A DNA stretch of 64,000 nt from Vibrio navarrensis (GTDB lineage Bacteria; Pseudomonadota; Gammaproteobacteria; Enterobacterales; Vibrionaceae): contig NZ_CP065218.1 in NCBI RefSeq assembly GCF_015767675.1, forward strand, positions 992,001 through 1,056,000, read 5' to 3'. The notes under the pieces are model-generated. The model made no database searches, was not told the origin of the DNA, and saw only the letters and a list, made by a program, of their open reading frames with translations. Shown here one piece after another: positions 20,046-27,657 of this stretch (position 1 is its first letter; every line of letters begins with the position of its first letter). The translations under genes and the position numbers were made by a program.

Positions 20046-21068
20046 TTAAAGGACTTTACGACTTTTAATATTATTTGATACTTGAGCACGCTCTTTATCA
20101 TCCATCGGGATAAGGCCAGCCGCTTCAAGTGGGCTGCCTGTTGCTCCCATTTGTTCGCTGACAAAGAATTGTGCGTATTCTAGGATTCCCGGTACGACAC
20201 CAACATGTGCATTTTTGATGTAGAAAAATAGTGGACGAGAAACTGGATATTGTCCGCTGCCAATCGTTTCTAGGCTTGGGGTTACGCCGTTAACGGTTGC
20301 CACTTTCAAGCGGTCACGGTTTTGATCGTAGAAGCTTAGGCCAAATACACCAAGTGCATTTTTCTGAGCATCAAGACGAGCGAGGGTTTCGGTATAGTCG
20401 CCAGCGACTTCAACTACGCGGCCATCGGTGCGAATCGCATTACAGAAGTTGCCTTTGGCTTTTTTGTCCATCGCTTTGACTTCGGCAAATTTTTCACAAC
20501 CTGGGTGAACCACTTTCTCTTCATACACTTCGCGCGTACCGTGGTTAGAGCCTGGGATCACAAGCAGAATTTCTTGATCAGGTAGAGAGGCGTCAATTTG
20601 CTTCCAGTTGGTGTAAGGGTTTGACACCATTTTGCCGTTCTGTGGAATTTGTGCTGCACCCGCTTTAAACACATGCTCTGGCTTAAGGGCAAAAGTGCCA
20701 CTGTCGGTACGAGATGCGAACACGATGCCGTCATAGCCAACTTTAACTTCAATGATTTCTGTCACGCCATTAGCGCGGCAGCTTTCCACTTCAGAAGATT
20801 TAATCGCGCGTGACGCGTTTGCGATGTCAATGGTATTTACACCAACACCTTGGCAGAACTGGCGCAGACCGCCACTGGAGCCACCTGAACCGACCACTGG
20901 CGTGTTAAATTGTGGGAAGGTTTGGCCGAACTCTTCTGCAACGATAGAAGAAAATGGCAAAACGGTTGAAGAGCCTGCGATTTGAATTGTATCACGTGCC
21001 ATTGCTGGGGCAGAGATGGCAGTTGCGATGGTTGAAGCAAGCAAAAGCGCATTGCGTCCGAACTTCAT
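20046..21068 (-). CDS. pstS: Periplasmic phosphate-binding protein
   Basis: Substrate-binding protein of the Pst importer. The start at 21068 (MKFGRNALLLASTIATAISA) is chosen for its signal peptide, ending AMA before RDTIQIAG, and for GAGGG 8 bases upstream; the frame is open 43 codons further but without support. Phosphate-contact motifs are visible: AGSSTVLPF, GSGGSSGGLRQF and SNHGTREVYEE. About 340 mature-plus-signal residues. It leads the pstSCAB-phoU operon. Whether it discriminates well against arsenate cannot be told from sequence. Confidence 0.94.
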   Translation of the reverse strand: MKFGRNALLLASTIATAISAPAMARDTIQIAGSSTVLPFSSIVAEEFGQTFPQFNTPVVGSGGSSGGLRQFCQGVGVNTIDIANASRAIKSSEVESCRANGVTEIIEVKVGYDGIVFASRTDSGTFALKPEHVFKAGAAQIPQNGKMVSNPYTNWKQIDASLPDQEILLVIPGSNHGTREVYEEKVVHPGCEKFAEVKAMDKKAKGNFCNAIRTDGRVVEVAGDYTETLARLDAQKNALGVFGLSFYDQNRDRLKVATVNGVTPSLETIGSGQYPVSRPLFFYIKNAHVGVVPGILEYAQFFVSEQMGATGSPLEAAGLIPMDDKERAQVSNNIKSRKVL

Positions 21069-21153
21069 AATATTTCCCTCATTAAATTCCATAGACGTAG
21101 ATTGTTTTGAAGAGCCTTGCGTAAGCGGCTTTGTATTGTTTAACTGAGGTGAA

Positions 21154-21175
21154 GTTTGAGCAGGTAATGTGACAG
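21154..21175 (-). promoter_or_regulatory. Candidate Pho box upstream of pstS
   Basis: The minus strand reads CTGTCAC at 21175-21169, a good PhoB half-site, followed 11 bases on by CCTGCTC, a poor second half. The position, about 90-107 bases before the pstS start, is suitable. PhoB control of pstS is established in related bacteria; this site is tentative. Confidence 0.4.
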
Positions 21176-21394
21176 TAAAATAGCTTTTATGTTTCAAATT
21201 TATGAATGCCAGTTTTGTTTTGCTTTAGTGGGTTTATTTAATTCATATAAATCAATTACTTTAATAGAAAACTCAATGGCTACTGTGCGATTGAACATTC
21301 ATCGGCGTGAAATGTTTGTGAACTTCGAGGTTTTTTCGATATTTTGCTTCGCGCATTCACTGGATAGAGTCTGTCAGTAAAGGAGGCTAACGAT

Positions 21395-21772
21395 ATGATA
21401 GATAAAAGAACGGTTCATCTGATCAGCTTTCCTAACTCTGACCTTGCTTGTATCGCCGCTCAGTTGTTACACATACATGCTGGAAGTTTCTATGAAATCA
21501 CGTTTGAAGCGGTCAACGGCATAGATTGTCCCGAACAGGGCGACCTGGAAAAATTGGGGTATTTTGGCTACCTCTTTATCGATCCGACACAAAAGTTAGA
21601 GCCCGCTTACGATTACGTTATCGATATTAACTATGCGATGTACCAGCACAATCGCCGCAGAGAGGCGTATCAAAAACAGGTCTATTGGGAGATTGACTGT
21701 AATCAAAATGCCACAAAAGCCATTCAGAATGCGGTCAGCTATTTTACTTCTCGCTTTAACATTGACCTTTAA
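21395..21772 (+). CDS. ArsC-like (LMW-PTP fold) protein lacking catalytic residues
   Basis: Protein of 125 residues with a strong ribosome site (AAAGGAGG). I do not know an annotated family for it, but it lines up along its length with thioredoxin-type arsenate reductase ArsC. The start KTIYFICTGNSCRS of pI258 ArsC corresponds to RTVHLISFPNSDLA here; SDLVVTLC to YDYVIDIN; EHWGFDDP to VYWEIDCN; and the C-terminal helix also fits. In this alignment the nucleophile C10 is S11, the P-loop arginine is L17, and the two resolving cysteines are absent. It is thus probably a pseudoenzyme that may bind an oxyanion or a partner. It is the first gene of the arsR2-GAPDH-phosphatase-arsJ cluster and faces away from pstS. 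The homology is inferred by eye. Confidence 0.6.
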   Translation: MIDKRTVHLISFPNSDLACIAAQLLHIHAGSFYEITFEAVNGIDCPEQGDLEKLGYFGYLFIDPTQKLEPAYDYVIDINYAMYQHNRRREAYQKQVYWEIDCNQNATKAIQNAVSYFTSRFNIDL

Positions 21773-21798
21773 AGCTGTTGGCTGGTTTGATTCTGATG

Positions 21799-21846
21799 TT
21801 GACAAGAGCCCCGTTTTATACAATATATATGCTTATTCACATATGC
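21799..21846 (+). promoter_or_regulatory. Promoter/operator region before second arsR
   Basis: TTGACA at 21799-21804 and an AT-rich -10 region (TACAAT 21819-21824 or TATATA just after) lie between the ArsC-like gene and arsR2. ATATATG (21825-21831) and ATATG (21841-21845) flank TTATTCAC, closely resembling the operator before the first arsR (ATATATG, ATATTTC, ATATG). So the operon may have an internal, ArsR-controlled promoter. Confidence 0.45.
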
Positions 21847-21859
21847 AGAGATAAGTGGA

Positions 21860-22201
21860 ATGTTACCTCATCAGTTTTTTAAATTACTTTCAGATGAAAC
21901 TCGGGTTCGCTGCTTGTTGATGATTGCCCGTGAAGAAAAGCTCTGTGTCGGAGAACTGACAGAATCCCTCAACGAGAGCCAGCCTAAAGTGTCTCGCCAT
22001 CTTGCATTACTCCGTTCCAGTGGTGTGGTGGTGGATACCCGTCAAGGTCAGTGGGTTTTTTACCGCTTATCGGATCAGCTTCCTGGTTGGATGAAAAAAC
22101 AGATCCAAGGGTTAGTTGACTCTAACTGCCTAAAAGCAGAGTACCAGCAAGATATTCAACGCTTATCCGAGATGAAATCTCGCCCAGAATGTTGTGTTTA
22201 A
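21860..22201 (+). CDS. ArsR-family repressor of the GAPDH-arsJ operon
   Basis: Winged-helix regulator of 113 residues with recognition helix ESQPKVSRHLALLRSSGVV. The classical ELCVCDL site is altered to KLCVGEL, leaving only C29. Other cysteines are C18, C90 and the C-terminal pair C111-C112 (RPECCV). This resembles ArsR proteins that sense arsenite through C-terminal cysteines, as in Acidithiobacillus ArsR, though the exact site is inference. AAGTGGA precedes the ATG. GAPDH follows after 12 bases, so it is in the same operon. Confidence 0.88.
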   Translation: MLPHQFFKLLSDETRVRCLLMIAREEKLCVGELTESLNESQPKVSRHLALLRSSGVVVDTRQGQWVFYRLSDQLPGWMKKQIQGLVDSNCLKAEYQQDIQRLSEMKSRPECCV

Positions 22202-22213
22202 AGGAAATTAAAG

Positions 22214-23215
22214 ATGTCTATTAAAGTAGGAATTAATGGTTTTGGTCGTATAGGACGTTTAGCGCTGAGAGCGTCGTTTGATTGGCCAGAAATCGAGTTT
22301 GTTCAAATTAACGATGTGGCAGGTGATGCGGCAACCTTAGCCCATCTGCTTGAGTTTGACTCAGTGCAAGGGCGCTGGCATCACGAAGTGAGCAGTGAAG
22401 GTAACGCAATTGTCATCAATGGAAAAACCATCGCAGCCTCACAAGAAAAAGCCATCGATGCGGTAGATTGGTCAGGCTGTGACGTGGTGATTGAAGCAAC
22501 GGGTAAACACCGTAAATCTGAGTTCCTGAATCTGTATCTGGAACAAGGCGTTAAGCGTGTTGTGGTTTCCGCGCCAGTGAAAGAAGATGGGATTGCTAAC
22601 ATCGTGGTTGGCGTGAACGATCGCATTTTTGACCCGGAAAAACACCAGATTGTGACCGCTGCTTCTTGTACCACCAACTGCATTGCCCCTGTGGTGAAAG
22701 TGATTCATGAGAAGTTGGGCATTGAGAAGTCGTCATTTACCACTATCCACGACCTCACTAACACCCAAACGATTTTAGATGCTCCGCATAAAGACCTTCG
22801 CCGTGCGCGTGCTTGTGGGATGAGCTTGATCCCAACGACCACAGGTTCTGCGAAAGCGATTATCGAAATTTTCCCTGAACTTAAAGGAAAAATTGATGGC
22901 CATGCAGTGCGCGTGCCGTTAGCTAACGCCTCTTTAACCGACATTATTTTTGATGTTAAGCGAGACACTACGGCTGAAGAGGTTAACGACTTACTTAAAG
23001 AAGCGTCGCAGAATGAACTGAAAGGCATTCTTGGCTTTGAGGAGCGTCCTCTTGTTTCTATTGATTACAAAGGCGACCAACGTTCAACGATTGTAGATGC
23101 GCTTTCGACCATGGTGGTCGGTAAACGCATGGTGAAAATTTACGCTTGGTATGACAATGAAATGGGCTACGCCACTCGTACCGCAGAGCTGGTTCGTAAA
23201 GTCGGCCTAGCATAA
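22214..23215 (+). CDS. ArsJ-associated glyceraldehyde-3-phosphate dehydrogenase
   Basis: Type I GAPDH of 333 residues. NAD site [10 protein letters not shown] and D34, catalytic cysteine C152 in ASCTTNC, and the histidine in [10 protein letters not shown] are intact. Position in an operon with arsR and arsJ marks it as the arsenate-resistance paralog: with arsenate replacing phosphate it forms 1-arseno-3-phosphoglycerate, which ArsJ exports and which then breaks down to arsenate outside. That pathway is established for the GAPDH-ArsJ pair in other bacteria; activity here is inferred. AAGGAA lies 7 bases before the ATG; the phosphatase follows 12 bases after the stop. Confidence 0.92.
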   Translation: MSIKVGINGFGRIGRLALRASFDWPEIEFVQINDVAGDAATLAHLLEFDSVQGRWHHEVSSEGNAIVINGKTIAASQEKAIDAVDWSGCDVVIEATGKHRKSEFLNLYLEQGVKRVVVSAPVKEDGIANIVVGVNDRIFDPEKHQIVTAASCTTNCIAPVVKVIHEKLGIEKSSFTTIHDLTNTQTILDAPHKDLRRARACGMSLIPTTTGSAKAIIEIFPELKGKIDGHAVRVPLANASLTDIIFDVKRDTTAEEVNDLLKEASQNELKGILGFEERPLVSIDYKGDQRSTIVDALSTMVVGKRMVKIYAWYDNEMGYATRTAELVRKVGLA

Positions 23216-23227
23216 GGAAGCAAACAA

Positions 23228-23725
23228 ATGACACATCCTACCTGGGAACTGCCTGTTGAAGACAATAACGCAGCGTTAGTACTGACGCCTTGTCCTGGCA
23301 CCAAAGAAGCCTCGCTCACTGACAGCATTGAGCAGCTCAAGTCTCAAGGCGTAACCGTCGTTGTTACCGCACTAAGCACTCACGAAATGCAAGAAAAAGG
23401 CGTTGGTGACTTGCCAGACCTTGTTGAGAAAGCAGGCCTGCAATGGTTCCATACACCAATAGAAGATGACTGCGCACCCGATGAATCTTTCCAAGAACGC
23501 TGGAAAAAAATCTCCCCTTCTCTACACAAAGCGATAGAAAATGGCGAAAAGATTGCCATGCATTGCATGGGAGGTTCAGGGCGTACTGGTTTACTGGCTG
23601 CACATTTACTGCTCGAAAAGGGTTGGGAATTGCAAGAGGTCATCACCCATGTCCAATCACTGCGACCTGGGGCATTTACCAAGGATGTACAAGTCGAGTA
23701 CATCCATCAATTTGTTAATCAGTAA
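23228..23725 (+). CDS. Dual-specificity / CDKN3-like protein phosphatase in arsenic operon
   Basis: Protein of 165 residues with a cysteine-phosphatase loop HCMGGSGRTG (C113, R119) and a likely general acid in EDDCAPD (about 80-85). The GSGRTG part fits the GXGXXG signature kept by true phosphatases and lost in Acr2-type arsenate reductases, so phosphatase activity is favoured over arsenate reduction. It sits between GAPDH and arsJ in the same direction, 12 bases after GAPDH, and a terminator-like hairpin follows before arsJ. A role in the arseno-phosphoglycerate pathway, for instance repairing a side product or controlling GAPDH, is speculation. The AGGAA ribosome site is good. Confidence 0.85.
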   Translation: MTHPTWELPVEDNNAALVLTPCPGTKEASLTDSIEQLKSQGVTVVVTALSTHEMQEKGVGDLPDLVEKAGLQWFHTPIEDDCAPDESFQERWKKISPSLHKAIENGEKIAMHCMGGSGRTGLLAAHLLLEKGWELQEVITHVQSLRPGAFTKDVQVEYIHQFVNQ

Positions 23726-23732
23726 ACACCAC

Positions 23733-23760
23733 AAAGAGCCGCCTTCAGCGGCTCTTTTTT
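23733..23760 (+). terminator. Strong hairpin between phosphatase and arsJ
   Basis: Perfect 10-bp stem AAAGAGCCGC / GCGGCTCTTT (23733-23742, 23748-23757), loop CTTCA, then a run of T. It ends 12 bases before the arsJ start, so arsJ must be reached by read-through or is set at a lower level than GAPDH. Confidence 0.85.
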
Positions 23761-23772
23761 AAGAGAGTGAAT

Positions 23773-24999
23773 ATGTTGTCTCAGCTCAACCAAAATGTCC
23801 GCCAGTACATGTTGGTCACATTTAACTATTGGAATTTCACCGTCACCGATGGTGCATTACGCATGCTGGTGGTGCTCTATTTCTATGATTTGGGGTATTC
23901 AAGCTTAGAGATTGCCTCCCTTTTTCTTTTCTATGAATTTTTTGGCGTTGTCACTAACCTGATTGGTGGCTGGCTTGGCGCTCGGCTTGGCTTAAATCGA
24001 ACCATGAATATCGGTTTGGCTATGCAAATCATCGCCCTCTCAATGCTGGCCGTTCCCGCAAGTTGGCTCTCTATTCCATGGGTTATGGCGGCGCAAGCCT
24101 TGTCAGGTATTGCCAAAGACCTCAACAAGATGAGTGCCAAAAGTTCTATCAAAACGTTAGTCCCAGAGAATGCGCAAGGTGCATTGTATAAGTGGATAGC
24201 CATACTCACCGGCTCTAAAAATGCGTTAAAAGGGGCGGGATTCTTTTTAGGCGGTGCACTGCTTTCTCTGATTGGCTTTCAATACGCTGTCGCATCGATG
24301 GCAGGTGTGCTTCTGTTGGTCTTTATCGGCAGTGTCATTAGCCTTAAATCGGATTTGGGCAAAGCGAAAAATAAACCTAAGTTCTCTGAGATTTTCTCCA
24401 AGTCTAGCAGCGTGAACATTCTATCTGCTGCCCGTATGTTTTTGTTTGGTGCGCGTGACGTTTGGTTTGTGATTGCCCTGCCTATTTATCTCGGGTCTGT
24501 GTTTGGGTGGGATCACAGTGCAGTAGGTGGCTTCTTGGCTATTTGGGTTATCGGTTACGGAGTGATTCAAGGAATTGCGCCAAAGATAACCGGCAGTAAA
24601 TCGGGGCATGCTCCAGATGGTAAAGCCGCCATCGCTTGGGCGTTGTTCCTGTCTGTCGTGACTGGCGTGATTGCTTATAGTGTGCAGCAGCAATGGCACC
24701 CAGAGGTGGTTATTGTGGTTGGACTAATGATTTTTGGTGCTGTGTTTGCGGTTAACTCATCACTACACTCGTACTTGATCGTCAGCTATGCCAAAGGCGA
24801 TGGGGTTTCGTTGGATGTCGGCTTCTACTACATGGCAAACGCAATGGGACGCTTGATCGGCACGGTGCTCTCTGGGTGGGTGTTCCAAATGTGGGGATTC
24901 GCCGCCTGTCTATGGGTCTCCTTTGCCTTTTTGACATTAACCACCATCATTTCGTTTTGGTTGCCCATAGGTACAAATCAAAAACTGGCTCAGCAATAA
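23773..24999 (+). CDS. arsJ: ArsJ organoarsenical efflux permease (MFS)
   Basis: Major-facilitator transporter of about 408 residues and twelve helices that exports 1-arseno-3-phosphoglycerate made by the neighbouring GAPDH. The start is taken as the ATG at 23773 with AGAGAG upstream; a GTG lies two codons earlier. Sequence features of ArsJ include the opening YMLVTFNYWNFTVTDGALRMLVVLYFYDLGYS, of which the WNFTVTDGALRM part is strikingly conserved, and QALSGIAKDLNKMSAKSSIK in the first central loop. The gene context (arsR, GAPDH) supports the call. A terminator follows. Confidence 0.93.
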   Translation: MLSQLNQNVRQYMLVTFNYWNFTVTDGALRMLVVLYFYDLGYSSLEIASLFLFYEFFGVVTNLIGGWLGARLGLNRTMNIGLAMQIIALSMLAVPASWLSIPWVMAAQALSGIAKDLNKMSAKSSIKTLVPENAQGALYKWIAILTGSKNALKGAGFFLGGALLSLIGFQYAVASMAGVLLLVFIGSVISLKSDLGKAKNKPKFSEIFSKSSSVNILSAARMFLFGARDVWFVIALPIYLGSVFGWDHSAVGGFLAIWVIGYGVIQGIAPKITGSKSGHAPDGKAAIAWALFLSVVTGVIAYSVQQQWHPEVVIVVGLMIFGAVFAVNSSLHSYLIVSYAKGDGVSLDVGFYYMANAMGRLIGTVLSGWVFQMWGFAACLWVSFAFLTLTTIISFWLPIGTNQKLAQQ

Positions 25000-25024
25000 A
25001 TAAAACTAAGCAGATTTGTTCACC

Positions 25025-25056
25025 AATGCCAGCAATCGTAGCTGGCATTATTTTTT
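25025..25056 (+). terminator. Terminator after arsJ
   Basis: AATGCCAGC / GCTGGCATT stem (25025-25033, 25041-25049), loop of 7 bases, then ATTTTTT. Confidence 0.85.
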
Positions 25057-25134
25057 AACCTTAAGTCATGGAATAAGCGAGATCTGTAAAAAATCTTTAA
25101 TGAAGTAGTATCAGTTCGTTACGCATACACTTAT

Positions 25135-25604
25135 CTACATTGATTTTAGATCGAGCACATGCTGTTTTATTTCTTCAGAATCGAGATTTTGAAAATCGAT
25201 GTTTGCAAGAGCTTCAATTCTTCGTTTTAGAGAGGAGTATACTTTATCGCACTGCTTGTTAAATTCGGAGACTGAAGTTTCATCATTAGGCAATGGCTCA
25301 AGATCCCAAGCAACCGAATACCTGCTGATAACCAGTTTGGGCAAGTTTCATTATGCATTGTGTCACACACAGTAATTATTAGATCTGGATGGAAGCTCAG
25401 CCTTTCTTCCCATGAAGTGCTGTGAAACTCAGAGGCATCAAAACCATGCATATCAAGGTATTGTGCAATACGAGGATTGATCTGACCCTTAGGGTGGCTA
25501 CCACCACTTGCGATTTGGAAATTTTCAGGCAGGTATTTTTTTGTAATTGCTTCAGCCAAAATGCTTCTGCTTGCATTATGTTTGCACACAAATAATATTT
25601 TCAT
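25135..25604 (-). pseudogene. arsC: Frameshifted LMW-PTP-type arsenate reductase
   Basis: The N-terminal frame (25604 down to about 25320) encodes MKILFVCKHNASRS, with an intact CX5R loop, and ITVCDTMHNETCPNW, with the resolving cysteines. Near 25315-25325 it leaves frame after WLSAG. The continuation, YSVAWDLEPLPND and the C-terminal helices ending LDLKSM, is in another frame down to 25135. A single-base deletion (or two-base insertion) restores one protein of about 156 residues. The catalytic half would be made but truncated with a wrong tail. The gene is convergent to arsJ. A sequencing error cannot be excluded. Confidence 0.8.
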
Positions 25605-25979
25605 CAATTGCCCTGTGGATGTTTAGGATTACTAAATTCGACATTTATCATGCTTTCATTACAGTTTGTTGACTATTGAAAATAGGCATGAATTAACTCA
25701 TAGAAATACGCAGAGAAAGCTAGTTGTCTGCACTATCAATCAATATTGCACTCTAAATTTTGCCATACTTTAGGTAATTGATGATTTGCTAAATTAGAAC
25801 GCCATATAAAACAGTTCTGTCCAAAAACGAGTGAGATCCCGCTCTTCTTACTCGGTCACATCCCTCCACGAGCAACCTAAAACTGCACTCGAGATCGATT
25901 GAATCTCACCATGATCTCTGTGGCTAATTTGTAATCAAATTGGCTTTTGGTAAACATCAATAAGTCATTTTAATAACAC
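25605..25979. other. Intergenic region between arsC remnant and SirB2-like gene
   Basis: About 375 AT-rich bases with no coding potential that I accept. It must contain the arsC promoter on the minus strand; I cannot place hexamers with confidence, and no ArsR-like palindrome is evident. Confidence 0.35.
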
Positions 25980-25993
25980 TTGATTTACATCAA
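25980..25993 (+). promoter_or_regulatory. FNR-type binding site
   Basis: TTGATTTACATCAA matches the FNR consensus TTGATNNNNATCAA exactly. TACTTT at 26016-26021 could be the -10 element, placing the site near -41.5, the usual position for FNR activation of the gene starting at 26060. Confidence 0.65.
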
Positions 25994-26018
25994 GGTGGCT
26001 GACAGAAAGAGTAATTAC

Positions 26019-26036
26019 TTTAAACAACCGTTTAAA
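26019..26036 (+). promoter_or_regulatory. Perfect 18-bp palindrome at probable transcription start
   Basis: TTTAAAC-AACC-GTTTAAA, a 7-bp inverted repeat with a 4-base centre, resembles operators of TetR-family or PsrA-like repressors. It lies just downstream of the putative -10, so a bound protein would block the FNR-dependent promoter. The cognate regulator is not identifiable. Confidence 0.45.
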
Positions 26037-26059
26037 TGTGCTTCATGTTAAGGATGACT

Positions 26060-26437
26060 ATGTACTTACTACTGCTAAAAGCCCATGTGGGCTTGATTTT
26101 ACTCAGTTTTTTCAGTTTTGCTCTGCGCACCTACTGGGGATACCGTGGCTCGGCATGGCTGGAGAGTGAGCTGGCATTCAAAGCGCACAAAGTAATTACT
26201 CTAACCATGCTGCTGTCGGCGCTAGTGTTGTGTGTAACCATCAATCAGTATCCGTTTACCGATGCGTGGCTGACAGAAAAGTTGTTGCTGTTGGTTGCGT
26301 ATGTGGCATGTGCCATGTTGGCGTTTAAGCCGAAACTCAACCGCCAACTGCGAACTGTGTTTACCTCCGTCACTTGCATACTGTTCGTGATGATTTTCTA
26401 CATCGCGAAAACGCATGCGCCGATTGCGTTAAGCTGA
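26060..26437 (+). CDS. SirB2-family small inner-membrane protein
   Basis: Protein of 125 residues with four hydrophobic segments, starting MYLLLLKAHVGLILLSFFSFALRTYWG. The KAHV opening, HKVITLTMLLSALVLCVTINQYPF and the helix pair that follows are typical of the SirB2 family, whose molecular role is unknown. Four in-frame ATGs are close together; 26060 is chosen because AAGGA lies 5 bases upstream. An FNR box and a palindrome precede it, suggesting oxygen-responsive expression. It ends 8 bases from the convergent MFS gene. Confidence 0.8.
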   Translation: MYLLLLKAHVGLILLSFFSFALRTYWGYRGSAWLESELAFKAHKVITLTMLLSALVLCVTINQYPFTDAWLTEKLLLLVAYVACAMLAFKPKLNRQLRTVFTSVTCILFVMIFYIAKTHAPIALS

Positions 26438-26445
26438 GTGCGCCG

Positions 26446-27657
26446 CTACGCGAGGCTTCTCACTCGGCTCAAGCCAAGAACTAGCGCAGTGAGAAGCTGA
26501 ACGCAGCAGCACGCAATAAACAGGGCATTCATGCCAACGCTTGCCACTAAGTAACCCGATGCGGCTAGGCCAATTGGCATGAGTAGCTTAAACAGCGAAC
26601 CAGTAATTCCGGCGACACGGCCTAAATGCGCTTCGGCAAACGCTTCTTGACGATAACTCCAAATGCAAATGCTGCTGTACAAGCCAATGGCGGAGACCCA
26701 AGCAAAAGCGATGGCGAGAGAAACGACTCCCGGTGCGATGAGCGGAATAAGAAAACCAAACGACTCGAGACAAATGGAAAGCAGCAGCAATTTTCCCAGC
26801 CCGATGCGGCGGCGCACTTTATCGGCACTGAACGAACCTAGTAGACCACCCAAACCAGACGCGGCAATCAGGTAGCTCACTTCTACGGAGTTGAGTGCCA
26901 ACTGCGCTTTGGCAAAATAGAGCGCTTGGATCCAAAACACCGAGCCTGTGGTGTTGATCACCATCACGGCCAAGGTGATGTACCACATCGCGGTTTCTGC
27001 GCGCAGGATCTGCCAGCCCTGGTAAAGTGAACGCCAAACACTTGGGTGTGATTTTACAGGGCTAGGGGTTAATTCGAGTCTTTGCAACTGCCAAAACGCC
27101 AATCCCAGCAACAGTGCCACCGCGAGAAATACGTGATGAATGGCGGAAAGCAACATCAATGCGCCCGAAAGCACTGGCCCGACGGTTTCCATAAAACTGT
27201 TGAGTGCGCTCATTCTAGCGGTCGCGGTATTTTGCCTCTCCTGCGCCAGCGCATTTTTCATCATCGCAATGCGCGCATTGTGATAGCCGTAGTTACACGC
27301 CATCATCACAAACGCGGCGGGAAAAAGCACCCACAGCGGCTCTTCAAGAGTTTCGACCGCCCAGTAAGACGCCAGCACGACGCCTACTTGACCAAGCAAC
27401 ATCGCCTGCGACCAGCGTTTTTTATCTACCCGGTCAACCCAAACGCCAATAAACAGCGCCAGCAGTAAATTGGGTAAGAACTCCACCGCGCGCATCCAGC
27501 CCATCATCTGGGAGGATTGGGTTAACTCATAGACCAGCAGCGGCAGGGCCAAATTGTAAATCTGACCGCCGAAAGCGACAAAAAAAGCGCTGGAAAAGAG
27601 GATAACAAACGGGCGACTGCGCCAAATAGAAATGTGTGTCTCGGCTAACGTATTCAT
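26446..27657 (-). CDS. MFS transporter divergent from SgrR-family regulator
   Basis: Major-facilitator protein of 403 residues and about twelve helices. The start at 27657 (MNTLAETHISIW) has AGGAAAG 5 bases upstream; the frame is open further but lacks support. The signature between helices 2 and 3 reads GVWVDRVDKKRW, and its layout fits the drug/sugar-export MFS_3-type group. It is transcribed away from an SgrR-family regulator across only 90 bases. In enterobacteria sgrR neighbours the sugar exporter gene setA, so a sugar or sugar-phosphate relief function is possible but not shown. Confidence 0.85.
   Translation of the reverse strand: MNTLAETHISIWRSRPFVILFSSAFFVAFGGQIYNLALPLLVYELTQSSQMMGWMRAVEFLPNLLLALFIGVWVDRVDKKRWSQAMLLGQVGVVLASYWAVETLEEPLWVLFPAAFVMMACNYGYHNARIAMMKNALAQERQNTATARMSALNSFMETVGPVLSGALMLLSAIHHVFLAVALLLGLAFWQLQRLELTPSPVKSHPSVWRSLYQGWQILRAETAMWYITLAVMVINTTGSVFWIQALYFAKAQLALNSVEVSYLIAASGLGGLLGSFSADKVRRRIGLGKLLLLSICLESFGFLIPLIAPGVVSLAIAFAWVSAIGLYSSICIWSYRQEAFAEAHLGRVAGITGSLFKLLMPIGLAASGYLVASVGMNALFIACCCVQLLTALVLGLSRVRSLA

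Noticed and set aside
21189..21380. 63-codon plus-strand frame between pstS and the ArsC-like gene
   Set aside because: Spans the Pho box and promoter region, lacks a ribosome site and has atypical composition.
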